The notes beneath the pieces are model-generated. The model was not told where the DNA came from. It saw only the letters and a program-made list of their open reading frames with translations, and searched no databases. Positions 18,540 through 29,590 of a stretch of DNA of 64,000 nucleotides are shown here, one piece after another. The stretch's first letter is position 1, and every line of letters begins with the position of its first letter. The stretch is from Burkholderia cenocepacia. Lineage in GTDB: Bacteria > Pseudomonadota > Gammaproteobacteria > Burkholderiales > Burkholderiaceae. The position numbers and the translations under genes are program-made. The stretch covers positions 434,001 through 498,000 of the forward strand of contig NZ_CP060039.1 in the NCBI RefSeq assembly GCF_014211915.1, written 5' to 3'.

Positions 18540-19379
18540 TTAACGGATCTTCACGCCTTCGAGCTCGGGCTTCGGCGGCGGGAATTCCAGCTTCATGTCG
18601 GTCATCGTGCGCAGCAGCAGCTCGGCGATCATCACGTTGCGGTGCGTCTTCGAATTCGCCGGGATCACGTACCACGGCGCATGCTCGGCCGACGTCGCGG
18701 CGAGCGCGTCGCGGTATGCGGACTGGTACGCGTCCCAGTGCTTGCGCGCGTCGAGATCGGAGATGTCGAATTTCCAGTGCTTGGTCGGGTCGTCGATGCG
18801 CGCCTGCAGCCGCGCGCGCTGCTCGTCCTTCGAGATGTGCAGGAAGCACTTGATGATCGTCGTGCCGTTCTCGACCAGCATCGTCTCGAAATCGCGGATC
18901 TGCCGGTAGCGGCGCTCGCACTCCTTGTCGCCGATCGCGCCGAGCACGCGCGGCACCAGCACGTCCTCGTAGTGGCTGCGGTTGAAGATCGCGAGCTCGC
19001 CCGCCGCCGGCACCTGCGCATGCACGCGCCACAGGAAGTCGTGCGCGGCCTCGATCGGCGTCGGCGCCTTGAACGGCACGATGCGCAGGCCGAGCGGGTC
19101 GACTTCGCGAAACACCGCGCGCACGGTGCCGTCCTTGCCGCTGGTATCCATGCCCTGCAGCACGAGCAGCACGCGCTTCTTCTGCTGCGTGTGCAAGCGC
19201 TCCTGCTGCACGTCGAGCTCGGTCGACACGACCGACAGCCGTTCGCGGTCGGCCTCCTTCGAGCCGGACGAAAACGGCTTCGCGCCAGGGTCGAACGCGT
19301 CGAGCTTGAATGCGGCGGCTTCCTTCTCGCGTGTGCTGTAGGGCACGCGGAAATCGTCGAGCGACGGTTGTTTCGCCAT
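18540..19379 (-). CDS. ppk2: Polyphosphate kinase 2 family protein
   Basis: 279 aa. PPK2 enzymes use polyphosphate to phosphorylate nucleoside mono- or diphosphates. Walker A is VLQGMDTSGKDGTV (about residues 74-87), and the lid segment is IFNRSHYEDVLVPRV. C-terminal KFDISDLDARKHWDAYQSAY and APWYVIPANSKTHRN are also characteristic of the short PPK2C-type branch. The start MAKQPSLDDFR at 19379 is preferred to an upstream in-frame start lying in terminator sequence. Whether it prefers NMP or NDP cannot be told. Confidence 0.88.
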   Translation of the reverse strand: MAKQPSLDDFRVPYSTREKEAAAFKLDAFDPGAKPFSSGSKEADRERLSVVSTELDVQQERLHTQQKKRVLLVLQGMDTSGKDGTVRAVFREVDPLGLRIVPFKAPTPIEAAHDFLWRVHAQVPAAGELAIFNRSHYEDVLVPRVLGAIGDKECERRYRQIRDFETMLVENGTTIIKCFLHISKDEQRARLQARIDDPTKHWKFDISDLDARKHWDAYQSAYRDALAATSAEHAPWYVIPANSKTHRNVMIAELLLRTMTDMKLEFPPPKPELEGVKIR

Positions 19380-19431
19380 TCGTTCCTCCGTTGGACGGTG
19401 TGGTGCATACGATAACGCATCCACCAAACGC

Positions 19432-19467
19432 GACGGGCCGCCCCGAACTGGTTCGGAGCGGCCCGTC
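19432..19467 (-). terminator. Terminator after gatB
   Basis: GACGGGCCGC (19432-19441) pairs with GCGGCCCGTC (19458-19467), with an inner CCGAAC/GTTCGG stem. On the minus strand it follows the gatB stop by 30 bases and is trailed by GCGTTTGGTGG. Its flank closely resembles that of the palindrome after xth. Confidence 0.7.
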
Positions 19468-19497
19468 GTCAAGCGCGGTTCAGACGCGCGCGCATGC

Positions 19498-20973
19498 TCA
19501 GCCGAGCTTCTTCTTCAGCAGTTCGTTGACCTGCTGCGGATTGGCCTTGCCCTTGGTCGCCTTCATCGCCTGGCCGATCAGCGCGTTGAACGCCTTTTCC
19601 TTGCCGGCGCGGAATTCCTCGACCGACTTCGCGTTCGCCGCGAGCACTTCGTCGATGATCGCTTCCAGCGCGCCGGTGTCGGAGATCTGCTTGAGCCCCT
19701 TCGCGTCGATGATGCGGTCGGCCGCGCCTTCGTCGGTCGCCTTCTCGTCCCAGATCGTCGCGAAGATTTCCTTCGCGATCTTGTTCGAGATCGTGCCGTC
19801 GGCGATGCGCTGCAGCAACAGCGCGAGCTGCGCGGCCGACACCGGAATCGCGTCGATCTCGATGCCGTCGCGGTTCAGCTGCGACGACACGTCGCCCATC
19901 AGCCAGTTCGCGACGATCTTCGCATTCGCCGCGCCGGCCTTCGCGACCACCGACTCGAAGTATGCGGCCATCGCCTTGCTCGACGTCAGCACGCCCGCGT
20001 CGTACGCGGACACGCCGTACTCGTCGACGAAACGCTGCTGCATCGCGGCCGGCAGCTCCGGCATGCCGGACTGCACGCGCTCGACCCAGTCCTGGCCGAT
20101 CACGAGCGGCATCAGGTCGGGATCGGGGAAGTAGCGGTAATCGTGCGCGTCTTCCTTGCTGCGCATCGAGCGCGTCTCGCGCTTGTCCGGGTCGTACAGG
20201 CGGGTTTCCTGCACGACTTCGCCGCCGTCCTCGATCAGCTCGATCTGGCGACGCACTTCGTAGTTGATCGCTTCCTCCAGGAATCGGAACGAGTTCAGGT
20301 TCTTGATTTCCGCACGCGTGCCGAATTTCTCCTGGCCGACCGGTCGCACCGACACGTTCGCGTCGCAGCGGAACGAGCCTTCCTGCATGTTGCCGTCACA
20401 GATGCCGAGCCACACGACGAGCGCATGCAGCGCCTTCGCATAGGCAACGGCCTCGGCCGCGCTGCGCATTTCCGGCTCGGTGACGATCTCGAGCAGCGGC
20501 GTGCCCGCGCGGTTCAGGTCGATCCCGGTCATGCCGGCGAAGTCTTCATGCAGCGACTTGCCCGCGTCTTCCTCGAGGTGCGCGCGGGTCAGGTTGACCG
20601 TCTTCTCGTACGCCGGCTTGCCGGCCTTCTCGTTGGCCGGCACCTGGATCGTGATCTGGCCGCCCTGCACGACCGGAATCTCGTACTGGCTGATCTGATA
20701 GCCCTTCGGCAGATCGGGGTAGAAATAATTCTTGCGCGCGAAGATGCTGCGCGGCGCGATGGTCGAGCCGATCGCGAGGCCGAAGCGGATCGCCCGCTCG
20801 ACCGCGCCACGGTTCAGCACCGGCAGCACGCCCGGCAACGCCAGGTCGACCGGGCACGCCTGCGTATTCGGCTCCGCGCCGAACTGCGTCGATGCGCCCG
20901 AGAAAATCTTCGAGACGGTCGACAGTTGCGCGTGCGTCTCGAGACCGATAACGACTTCCCACTGAGTAGCCAT
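19498..20973 (-). CDS. gatB: Aspartyl/glutamyl-tRNA amidotransferase subunit B
   Basis: 491 aa. GatB is the tRNA-binding kinase subunit of GatCAB, which converts Glu-tRNA(Gln) and/or Asp-tRNA(Asn) to the amidated forms. The N-terminus [13 protein letters not shown], then [14 protein letters not shown] and [13 protein letters not shown], are signature segments. The C-terminal YqeY-like tail ends [17 protein letters not shown]. It follows gatA with four bases between them and ends at a terminator. Confidence 0.97.
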   Translation of the reverse strand: MATQWEVVIGLETHAQLSTVSKIFSGASTQFGAEPNTQACPVDLALPGVLPVLNRGAVERAIRFGLAIGSTIAPRSIFARKNYFYPDLPKGYQISQYEIPVVQGGQITIQVPANEKAGKPAYEKTVNLTRAHLEEDAGKSLHEDFAGMTGIDLNRAGTPLLEIVTEPEMRSAAEAVAYAKALHALVVWLGICDGNMQEGSFRCDANVSVRPVGQEKFGTRAEIKNLNSFRFLEEAINYEVRRQIELIEDGGEVVQETRLYDPDKRETRSMRSKEDAHDYRYFPDPDLMPLVIGQDWVERVQSGMPELPAAMQQRFVDEYGVSAYDAGVLTSSKAMAAYFESVVAKAGAANAKIVANWLMGDVSSQLNRDGIEIDAIPVSAAQLALLLQRIADGTISNKIAKEIFATIWDEKATDEGAADRIIDAKGLKQISDTGALEAIIDEVLAANAKSVEEFRAGKEKAFNALIGQAMKATKGKANPQQVNELLKKKLG

Positions 20974-20977
20974 ATGC

Positions 20978-22468
20978 TTACACCCCTGCCGGAACTTGCT
21001 TGTGCCAGTCGGTCGCGCGCTGGAACGCGTCGGCGACCTGCAGCATCCGGGCTTCGTTGAAATAGTTGCCGATGATCTGCAGGCCGACCGGGCGCTTCGC
21101 GTTCGCGCCCGCGCCGAAGCCGCACGGCACGCTCATGCCCGGGAGGCCCGCGAGGCTCACCGACAGCGTGTAGATATCCGCGAGATACATCTGCACCGGA
21201 TCGTCGCCCTTCGCGCCGAGATCCCATGCGACCGTCGGCGACGCCGGGCCCATGATCACGTCGCAGGACTTGAACGCTTCCTGGAAATCGTTCGCGATGA
21301 TGCGGCGGATCTTCTGCGCCTGCAGGTAGTACGCGTCGTAGTAGCCGTGCGACAGCACGTAGGTGCCGACCAGAATCCGGCGCTTCACTTCAGGCCCGAA
21401 GCCTTCCGCGCGCGACTTCTTGTACATGTCGAGCAGATCACCGTACTGCGCGGCGCGGTGGCCGAAGCGCACGCCGTCGAAACGCGACAGGTTCGACGAC
21501 GCTTCCGCCGGGGCGATCACGTAGTACACGGGGATCGACAGTTCCGTCTTCGGCAGCGACACCGGCACGAGCGTCGCGCCGAGCGCCTCGTATTGCTTGA
21601 GCGCCGCGTCGATCGTCGCGCGCACGTCGTCGGCGAGACCGGCGCCGAAATACTCGTTCGGCAAGCCGATGCGCAGGCCCGCGAGCGGCTTGCCCGCGTC
21701 GTTGCCGGCGGCCCACGGCTGGCCGAGGTGACGCGTGAAGTCTTCGTCGTCGCGCTCGAGGCTCGTCGAGTCGCGCTCGTCGAAGCCGGCCATCGCGTTC
21801 AGCAGCAGCGCGCAGTCGGACGCGCTCTGCGCCATCGGGCCGCCCTGGTCGAGCGACGACGCGAACGCGATCATCCCGTAGCGCGACACGCGGCCGTAGG
21901 TCGGCTTGATGCCCGTCACGCCGGCGAACGACGCGGGCTGGCGGATCGAACCGCCGGTGTCGGTGCCGGTCGCGGCCGGCGCGAGGCGCGCGGCGACGGC
22001 GGCCGAGCTGCCGCCCGAGCTGCCGCCCGGCACCGCGTTCGTGTCCCACGGGTTCTTCACCGCGCCGAACGCCGAGTTCTCGTTCGACGAGCCCATCGCG
22101 AACTCGTCCATGTTGGTCTTGCCGAGCGTGACCATGCCGGCCGCCTGCAGGCGGGCGACGACGGTCGCGTCGAACGGGCTCTCGTAGTTCGCGAGCATTT
22201 TCGAGCCGGCGGTCGAGCGCCAGCCGCGCGTGACGAATACGTCCTTGTGCGCGATCGGCAGGCCGGTCAGCGCGCCGCCCGCGCCGCGCGCGAGTTCGGC
22301 GTCGGCGGCTTTCGCCTGCGCGAGGGTGAGGTCGGCGTCGACTTGAACGAATGCGTTCAGGTCGCGCGCGGCGTCGATCCGTTTCAGATAGTGCTGCGCG
22401 AGCTCGACGGCCGAGCATTCCTTGGCGGCGAGCGCGGCGCGCAGTTCGGTCAGGCTTTTTGCGTGCAT
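20978..22468 (-). CDS. gatA: Aspartyl/glutamyl-tRNA amidotransferase subunit A
   Basis: 496 aa amidase-signature enzyme that releases ammonia from glutamine for GatB. The catalytic Lys is in [10 protein letters not shown] (about residue 75). The Ser-cisSer triad lies in [15 protein letters not shown], followed by [14 protein letters not shown]. Middle gene of gatC-gatA-gatB. Confidence 0.97.
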   Translation of the reverse strand: MHAKSLTELRAALAAKECSAVELAQHYLKRIDAARDLNAFVQVDADLTLAQAKAADAELARGAGGALTGLPIAHKDVFVTRGWRSTAGSKMLANYESPFDATVVARLQAAGMVTLGKTNMDEFAMGSSNENSAFGAVKNPWDTNAVPGGSSGGSSAAVAARLAPAATGTDTGGSIRQPASFAGVTGIKPTYGRVSRYGMIAFASSLDQGGPMAQSASDCALLLNAMAGFDERDSTSLERDDEDFTRHLGQPWAAGNDAGKPLAGLRIGLPNEYFGAGLADDVRATIDAALKQYEALGATLVPVSLPKTELSIPVYYVIAPAEASSNLSRFDGVRFGHRAAQYGDLLDMYKKSRAEGFGPEVKRRILVGTYVLSHGYYDAYYLQAQKIRRIIANDFQEAFKSCDVIMGPASPTVAWDLGAKGDDPVQMYLADIYTLSVSLAGLPGMSVPCGFGAGANAKRPVGLQIIGNYFNEARMLQVADAFQRATDWHKQVPAGV

Positions 22469-22537
22469 TGAGTGGTTTTCCTGGGAATTCTGGGTCGCGC
22501 GCGGCGCTGGACGGCCGGCGCGCTTGTCATCGAATGC

Positions 22538-22837
22538 TTACTCGATCACCTTCGGCACGAGATAGAGGCCGTCCTGGACGGCCGGCGCCGGACGCTGGTT
22601 GTCGTCGCGATTGACGACTTCCGTCACGGCGTCGTCGCGCAGGCGCTGCGCGACTTCCTGGATCTGTTCGATCGGGTGGGCGAGCGGCGCGATGCCGGCG
22701 GTGTCGACCGCCTGCATCTGCTCGACGAGGCCGAAGAATTCATTGAGCTGGCCGAGCATGTGCTCGGCGTCGGCGTCGGCCATTTCGAGTCGCGCCAGGT
22801 GCGCGATGCGTTTCACATCGGTCAGGGTCAGGGCCAT
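22538..22837 (-). CDS. gatC: Aspartyl/glutamyl-tRNA amidotransferase subunit C
   Basis: 99 aa. GatC wraps around GatA and GatB and stabilises the complex. The N-terminus [17 protein letters not shown] and the later [21 protein letters not shown] are typical. It is the first gene of the gatCAB operon, divergent from mreB; a 69-base gap separates it from gatA. Confidence 0.95.
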
Positions 22838-23203
22838 GCGATCACCGGAAAAACAAGGCTGCGCAGTGCATCGAAAGCAGCACTGCGGCGGGGGTTGGAG
22901 GGTGCGATCCCACCCTCAAAAATCGGGGCCGAAGCGGCAAAAATACCGCCCGTTTCGATTCAAATACCGTGAAATTATAAGGTATCATTACGCGTTCGAC
23001 CCAAACCCGGCAGCCTTTTCCCGCACCGTTTCGCCCTGCTTCGGCAAGCCGTGCGTGCTTCGTGCGATCCCCGGTAGACATCACTCGCAGCTTCGTGCGC
23101 CGCGGCGGCCGCTTCCGCCACGCTTCCCGAGGCTGTTATTTTTTCCGCTGCCGCCCTCAGCGCTCGCTATGCAGGGCCGGCCCAGAGCGAAACAGGATTC
23201 TGA
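22838..23203. promoter_or_regulatory. Divergent control region between gatCAB and mreBCD
   Basis: A 366-base noncoding stretch with an AT-rich core at 22940-22990. On the minus strand TATAAT (complement of 22974-22979) suits a gatC -10 box. On the plus strand TATCAT (22983-22988) suits an mreB -10 box. Neither has a strong -35. The two -10 boxes are only three bases apart, so the two polymerases would compete. Beyond the core I see nothing recognisable. Confidence 0.45.
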
Positions 23204-24247
<1,044 letters not shown>

Positions 24248-24385
24248 TCGCCCAGTGATCGCCTAGGCAGTCCCGTTTGATATGACGCACCCGCGGCGTG
24301 GCCGGATCGCTCGTTCAGAACGAACCGCCGCGCCGTTTGCGCGTCTGAGCATTATTTAACCGATCACACGCGCCCGGCGCCGACC

Positions 24386-25444
24386 ATGGAATACAGTCCG
24401 CCGCCCCTCTTCAAGCAAGGTCCGCCCGCGCTCGCGCGGCTCATCTTCTTCGTCGCCCTCGCCATCGCGCTCCTCGTGTCGGACGCGCGCTTCAGCACGC
24501 TCGAAATCGTGCGCGGCGTGCTCGGCACCGTGCTCTACCCGCTGCAACGCGCGGCGCTCGTGCCGCGCGACCTGTTCATGGGCGCGGCCGACCTCGCCGT
24601 CACCGGCGCGGCGCTGCGCCACGAGAACGACGATCTCCGCAAGCGCAACCTGCAATTGTCCACGCAGGCCAACCAGGCCGCCGTGCTCACGCAGGAGAAC
24701 GCGCACCTGCGCGCGGTGCTCGAACTGCGCCAGCACATCGCGACGCAATCGACCCCGGTCGAGATCCAGTACGACACGAGCGATCCGTTCACGCAGAAGA
24801 TCGTGGTCGGGCAAGGCTCGCAGCAAGGTATCCAGGACGGCTCGCCCGTCGTCAGCGAGGACGGCGTGATCGGCCAGGTCACGCGCGTGTTCCCGCTGCA
24901 ATCCGAAGTCACGCTGGTCACCGACCGCGATCTCGCGATTCCCGTGCAGGTGCTGCGCACCGGCCTGCGCAGCGTGATCTACGGCACGCCGAAGGGCGAT
25001 TCGCTCGACCTGCGCTTCGTGCCGACGAGCGCGGATCTCGTCGCCGGCGACGAGCTGATCACGAGCGGCCTCGATGGCGTCTATCCGCCCGGCCTGCCGG
25101 TCGCGAAGGTCGTGCGCGTCGACAAGCTCGCCGATACCGCGTTCGCCCGGGTGACCTGCGCACCGGTCGCGGCCGTGCGCGGCGCGCGCCAGATGCTCGT
25201 GCTGCATTACCGCAACGACATCCCGCCGCGCCCGGCCGAGCCCGATCCCGCCGCCGAGAAGAACGCGAAGGGCAAGAAGGGCGCGAAAGCCGCCGCGAAG
25301 GGCGAAAAGGCCGAGAAAACCGACAAGGCCGACGCGAACGCGAAGCCGGCCGCCGCGGCCCAGCCCGGCGCGAAACCGGCGCCGGCCCAGCCCGCCGCCG
25401 CGCCCGCGAAGCCCGCCGCCGGGCAATCAGGAGCCCAGCGATGA
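24386..25444 (+). CDS. mreC: Rod-shape protein MreC
   Basis: 352 aa. A cytosolic stub, one transmembrane helix (LIFFVALAIALLVSDARFS), a coiled coil (residues about 70-105, ALRHENDDLRKRNLQL), and the beta-barrel periplasmic domain (VVGQGSQQGIQDGSPVVSEDGVIGQV). MreC activates PBP2 in the elongasome. The last 75 residues are low-complexity Lys/Ala/Pro, an extension common in Burkholderiales. The stop overlaps mreD by four bases. Confidence 0.95.
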   Translation: MEYSPPPLFKQGPPALARLIFFVALAIALLVSDARFSTLEIVRGVLGTVLYPLQRAALVPRDLFMGAADLAVTGAALRHENDDLRKRNLQLSTQANQAAVLTQENAHLRAVLELRQHIATQSTPVEIQYDTSDPFTQKIVVGQGSQQGIQDGSPVVSEDGVIGQVTRVFPLQSEVTLVTDRDLAIPVQVLRTGLRSVIYGTPKGDSLDLRFVPTSADLVAGDELITSGLDGVYPPGLPVAKVVRVDKLADTAFARVTCAPVAAVRGARQMLVLHYRNDIPPRPAEPDPAAEKNAKGKKGAKAAAKGEKAEKTDKADANAKPAAAAQPGAKPAPAQPAAAPAKPAAGQSGAQR

Positions 25445-25953
25445 ACCGCCCGCAATACATCCTGCAGCCGGTCAATCCGTACTTCATCGTCTTCAGCCTC
25501 GCCGCCGCGTTCCTGCTGAACCTGATGCCATGGGGCCGCCTGCCCGGCGTGCCCGATTTCGTCGCGCTCGTGCTGCTGTTCTGGAACATCCACCAGCCGC
25601 GCAAGGTCGGGATGGGCGTCGCGTTCGCGCTCGGCATCCTGATGGACGTGCACGACGCGGGGTTGCTCGGCGAGCACGCGCTCGCCTATACGCTGCTGTC
25701 GTACGGCGCGATCACGATCCACCGCCGCGTGCTGTGGATGCCGATCGGCGTGCAGGTGCTGTACGTCACGCCGCTGCTGGTCGCCGCGCAGCTCGTGCCG
25801 TTCGTGATCCGCCTGCTGATGGGCGCCGCGTTCCCCGGCTGGCGCTATCTCGTCGACGGTTTCGTCGAAGCCGCGCTGTGGCCGATCGCGAGCCACCTGC
25901 TGCTGATGCCGCAACGCCGCCCGGTCGACCCGGACGATACGCGCCCGATCTGA
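25441..25953 (+). CDS. mreD: Rod-shape membrane protein MreD
   Basis: 170 aa with about five transmembrane segments, starting PYFIVFSLAAAFLLNLMPWG. It contains the conserved PDFVALVLLFWNIHQPRKVGMGVAFALGILMDV segment. MreD belongs to the elongasome and balances MreC-PBP2 activation. It starts within the mreC stop (ATGA) and is 101 bases before mrdA. Confidence 0.94.
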   Translation: MNRPQYILQPVNPYFIVFSLAAAFLLNLMPWGRLPGVPDFVALVLLFWNIHQPRKVGMGVAFALGILMDVHDAGLLGEHALAYTLLSYGAITIHRRVLWMPIGVQVLYVTPLLVAAQLVPFVIRLLMGAAFPGWRYLVDGFVEAALWPIASHLLLMPQRRPVDPDDTRPI

Positions 25954-26054
25954 GCCGGACCGACCTTGAATACCCGCCGCCCCCACGCCCGCCGCGCGCC
26001 GCGCTCCGGGGCGGCACCTCGCCCGCGTCCGCGCGCGGGCCAGATTGCCCTTAA

Positions 26055-28355
26055 ATGACCGAATTCAACGACACCCAACAGCAGCTCTCGAGGTTCCGCC
26101 TGCGCGTCGCGGCGGCGGGCGTGTTCGTGTTCGTCTGCTTCGGGCTGCTCGCGAGCCGCTTCTTCTACCTGCAGCTGATGCAGCACGGCAAATACGCGCT
26201 GCAGGCCGAGGAAAACCGCATCTCGGTCGCGCCGATCGTGCCGAACCGCGGGATCATCACCGACCGCAACGGCGTGATCCTCGCGAAGAACTACTCGGCG
26301 TACACGCTCGAGATCACGCCGTCGAAGCTCGACGACACGCTCGACAACACGATCGACAAGCTGTCCGAGATCATCCCGATCGACGCCCGCGACCGCCGCC
26401 GCTTCAAGAAGCTGCAGGAAGACTCGAAGAACTTCGAGAGCCTGCCGATCCGCACGCGGCTCACCGACGCCGAAGTCGCGCGCTTCACCGCGCAGCGTTT
26501 CCGCTTCCCCGGCGTCGACGTGCGCGCGCGGCTGTTCCGCCAGTACCCGCTCGGCATGACGGCCGCGCACGTGATCGGCTATATCGGCCGGATCTCGAAG
26601 CGCGACCAGGATCGCATCGACGCGATGAGCGACGACAACGACAGCGACCAGGAGCACTACGATCCGCGCCGCGACGCGAACAACTACAAGGGCACCGACT
26701 ACATCGGCAAGATCGGCGTCGAGCAGAGCTACGAGACCGAGCTGCACGGGCTGACGGGCTTCGAGGAAGTCGAGGTGACGGCTGGCGGCCGGCCGGTGCG
26801 CACGCTGTCGCGCACCCAGGCGACGCCCGGCAACAACCTCGTGCTGTCGCTCGACATCGGGCTGCAGCAGGTCGCCGAGCAGGCGTTCGCCGGCAAGCGC
26901 GGCGCGCTCGTCGCGATCGAGCCGAAGACGGGCGACGTGCTCGCGTTCGTATCGTCGCCGAGCTTCGACCCGAACTCGTTCGTCGACGGCATCGACCAGC
27001 AGACCTGGGACGAGCTGAACAACTCGCCCGACAAGCCGCTCCTGAACCGCCCGTTGCACGGCACCTACCCGCCCGGCTCGACGTACAAGCCGTTCATGGC
27101 GCTCGCGGGCCTCACGCTCGGCAAGCGCACGCCGGGCTGGGGCTTCCAGGACCCGGGCTACTTCACGTTCGGCGGCCACACGTTCCGCAACGACGTGCGC
27201 TCCGGCCAGGGCTGGGTCGACATGAACAAGGCGATCATGGTGTCGAACGACACCTACTTCTACATGCTCGCGCGCGACCTCGGCGTGAACGCGATCGCGA
27301 ACTTCATGAAGCCGTTCGGCTTCGGCCAGATCACCGGGATCGACATCCAGGGCGAGGCGCGCGGGATCCTGCCGTCGACCGACTGGAAGAAGAAGGCGTT
27401 CAAGAAGGCCGCGCAGCAGAAGTGGTTCGACGGCGAGACGATCAGCCTCGGGATCGGCCAGGGCTACAACTCGTTCACGATCCTGCAGCTCGCGCACGCC
27501 ACGGCAACGCTCGCGAACAACGGCGTCGTGATGAAGCCTCACCTCGTGAAGGAAGTCGAGGACCCGATCTCGCGGGCGCGCCACCTGACCGTGCCGAAGG
27601 AAAGCGAGGTGATCCCGCTGAAGGCGGCCGACATCGACGTCGTGAAGCGCGGGATGGAGAACGTGATCGAGAACCCGTCCGGGACCGCGTACAAGGTGTT
27701 CCGCGGCGCGCAGTACCTCGCCGCCGGCAAGACCGGTACCGCGCAGGTGTTCTCGCTGCAGGGTTCGAACTACAAGGGCCACCTGCTCGCCGAACACCTG
27801 CGCGACCACGCGCTGTTCATCGCGTACGCGCCGGTCGACCATCCGCAGATCGCCGTCGCACTGGTCGTCGAGAACGGCGGCTGGGGCGCGCAGGCCGCCG
27901 GCCCGATCGCGCGTCGCGTGCTCGACTACTACCTGGTCGAGCGCCAGAACCCGAAGAACGAGGCCGCGGCCGTGGCCGCCGCGGCGTCGGCGACCGAGCC
28001 GGTGAGCGCACCGGTGGTCGGCGACACGTCGAAGCCCGCCACGATCGCGGCCGGCTTCACCGCGCTGCCGCAGCCGGTCGTGCCGTCGGCGGCCAGCGCG
28101 GCCGAGGCGGCATCGGCCGCGTCGGGTGCCTTGGGTGCCTTGGGTGCCTCGGGTGCCTCAGGTGCGGCCAGCGCCACCGCGCCGGCCGACGCGAGCGCCG
28201 CGGTGCCGATGGCCGCGAGCCTGCCGCCGATCCGGCGTCCGCACCGGCCGCGCCGGCCCGCGAGCGACGCGCAGCCGGTCGCCGCCGCGCCGCGGGACGA
28301 CAACCATCGTGCGACGGCCCCCGCGAAAGCGGCGGACGCCGGCACCGCTCATTAA
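26055..28355 (+). CDS. mrdA: Penicillin-binding protein 2 (elongation transpeptidase)
   Basis: 766 aa. One N-terminal transmembrane helix (VAAAGVFVFVCFGLLASRFFYLQ), the pedestal dimer domain, then the transpeptidase: SxxK as PPGSTYKPF (about residue 340), SxN as VSNDTYFY, and KTG as AGKTGTAQV (about 560). It cross-links lateral-wall peptidoglycan with RodA. The family usually has about 630-650 residues; here over 120 extra Ala/Pro-rich periplasmic residues follow, including four copies of a nine-base repeat. Confidence 0.96.
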   Translation: MTEFNDTQQQLSRFRLRVAAAGVFVFVCFGLLASRFFYLQLMQHGKYALQAEENRISVAPIVPNRGIITDRNGVILAKNYSAYTLEITPSKLDDTLDNTIDKLSEIIPIDARDRRRFKKLQEDSKNFESLPIRTRLTDAEVARFTAQRFRFPGVDVRARLFRQYPLGMTAAHVIGYIGRISKRDQDRIDAMSDDNDSDQEHYDPRRDANNYKGTDYIGKIGVEQSYETELHGLTGFEEVEVTAGGRPVRTLSRTQATPGNNLVLSLDIGLQQVAEQAFAGKRGALVAIEPKTGDVLAFVSSPSFDPNSFVDGIDQQTWDELNNSPDKPLLNRPLHGTYPPGSTYKPFMALAGLTLGKRTPGWGFQDPGYFTFGGHTFRNDVRSGQGWVDMNKAIMVSNDTYFYMLARDLGVNAIANFMKPFGFGQITGIDIQGEARGILPSTDWKKKAFKKAAQQKWFDGETISLGIGQGYNSFTILQLAHATATLANNGVVMKPHLVKEVEDPISRARHLTVPKESEVIPLKAADIDVVKRGMENVIENPSGTAYKVFRGAQYLAAGKTGTAQVFSLQGSNYKGHLLAEHLRDHALFIAYAPVDHPQIAVALVVENGGWGAQAAGPIARRVLDYYLVERQNPKNEAAAVAAAASATEPVSAPVVGDTSKPATIAAGFTALPQPVVPSAASAAEAASAASGALGALGASGASGAASATAPADASAAVPMAASLPPIRRPHRPRRPASDAQPVAAAPRDDNHRATAPAKAADAGTAH
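28124..28159 (+). repeat. Nine-base tandem repeat in the mrdA tail
   Basis: Four consecutive copies of GGGTGCCTT/C, encoding alternating GAL and GAS triplets, followed by a degenerate fifth. Because the unit is nine bases, copy-number changes would lengthen or shorten the PBP2 tail without breaking the frame. Confidence 0.85.
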
Positions 28356-28366
28356 CGGAGAAAGGC

Positions 28367-29515
28367 ATGCAATTCGACAAGCGCGCCTGGCTCGACAAGA
28401 TCAAGCAGATGTTCGCGGGCTTCGATCGCCCGCTCGCCCTCATCGTGTTCCTGCTGCTGTGCGTCGGCATCGTCACGCTGTACAGCGCGTCGATCGACAT
28501 GCCGGGCCGCGTCGAGGACCAGTTGCGCAACATCCTGCTGACGTTCGTGCTGATGTGGGTGATCGCCAACATCCCGCCGACCACGCTGATGCGCTTCGCG
28601 GTCCCGCTCTACACGTTCGGGGTGACGCTGCTGATTGCGGTCGCGCTGTTCGGGATGACCAAGAAGGGCGCGAAGCGCTGGCTGAACGTCGGCGTCGTGA
28701 TCCAGCCGTCCGAAATCCTCAAGATCGCGACGCCGCTGATGCTCGCGTGGTACTACCAGCGCCGCGAAGGCGGGCTGCGCTGGTACGACTTCATCGCCGC
28801 GTTCGGAATCCTGCTGGTGCCGGTCGGGCTGATCGCGAAGCAGCCCGACCTCGGCACGGGCCTGCTCGTGTTCGCGGCCGGCTTCTTCGTGATCTACCTC
28901 GCCGGCCTGTCGTTCAAGCTGATCGTGCCGGTGCTCGTCGCGGGCGTGCTCGCGGTCGGCTCGATCGCCGTGTTCGAGGAACGCATCTGCCAGCCCGAAG
29001 TACAGTGGCCGCTGATGCACGACTACCAGAAACACCGGGTGTGCACGCTGCTCGACCCGACCTCGGACCCGCTCGGCAAGGGCTTCCACACGATCCAGGC
29101 CGTGATCGCGATCGGCTCGGGCGGCGTGCTCGGCAAGGGCTACCTGAAAGGCACGCAGGCGCACCTCGAATTCATTCCGGAAAAGCACACCGACTTCATC
29201 TTCGCGGTGTTCTCGGAAGAATGGGGGCTCGCCGGCGGGCTCGTGCTGCTGACGCTGTACATGGCGCTGATCGCGCGCGGGCTCTACATCGCCGCGCAGG
29301 GCGCGACGCTGTTCGGCCGGCTGCTGGCGGGCTCGCTCACGCTCGCGTTCTTCGTCTACGCGTTCGTCAACATCGGGATGGTCAGCGGCGTGCTGCCGGT
29401 CGTCGGCGTGCCGCTGCCGTTCATGAGCTACGGCGGCACCGCGCTCACGACGCTCGGCATCGCGATCGGGATGATCATGAGCGTCGGGCGGCAGCGGCGG
29501 CTGATGAAGAGCTGA
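28367..29515 (+). CDS. rodA: Peptidoglycan glycosyltransferase RodA
   Basis: 382 aa SEDS-family membrane polymerase with about ten transmembrane segments. RodA polymerises glycan strands and pairs with PBP2. Family segments include RWLNVGVVIQPSEILKIATPLMLAWY, KQPDLGTGLLVFAAGFFV, the large loop EERICQPEVQWPLMHDYQKHR with FHTIQAVIAIGSGG, and PLPFMSYGGTALTTLGIAIGMIMS. The ATG at 28367 follows CGGAGAAAGG, 11 bases after the mrdA stop. Confidence 0.97.
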   Translation: MQFDKRAWLDKIKQMFAGFDRPLALIVFLLLCVGIVTLYSASIDMPGRVEDQLRNILLTFVLMWVIANIPPTTLMRFAVPLYTFGVTLLIAVALFGMTKKGAKRWLNVGVVIQPSEILKIATPLMLAWYYQRREGGLRWYDFIAAFGILLVPVGLIAKQPDLGTGLLVFAAGFFVIYLAGLSFKLIVPVLVAGVLAVGSIAVFEERICQPEVQWPLMHDYQKHRVCTLLDPTSDPLGKGFHTIQAVIAIGSGGVLGKGYLKGTQAHLEFIPEKHTDFIFAVFSEEWGLAGGLVLLTLYMALIARGLYIAAQGATLFGRLLAGSLTLAFFVYAFVNIGMVSGVLPVVGVPLPFMSYGGTALTTLGIAIGMIMSVGRQRRLMKS

Positions 29516-29540
29516 TCGCGGCCCCGCACTGCGGCACACG

Positions 29541-29565
29541 AAAACGGCGCCCCGGCGCCGTTTTT
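29541..29565. terminator. Bidirectional terminator between rodA and the Sel1-repeat gene
   Basis: An AAAACGGCGCC/GGCGCCGTTTTT stem-loop, A-rich on one side and T-rich on the other, lies between the two convergent stops. Confidence 0.85.
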
Positions 29566-29590
29566 CATTGGATGCGCCGAATGCGGCCGC

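Noticed and set aside
28124..28159. Tandem repeat considered as a CRISPR or regulatory array
   Set aside because: Units are nine bases with no spacers and lie in frame inside mrdA.
26045..29515. Single plus-strand open frame suggesting an mrdA-rodA fusion of 1156 aa
   Set aside because: The first part reads mrdA out of frame as Arg-rich sequence. Only the portion from 28367 is real (rodA), with its own ribosome site.
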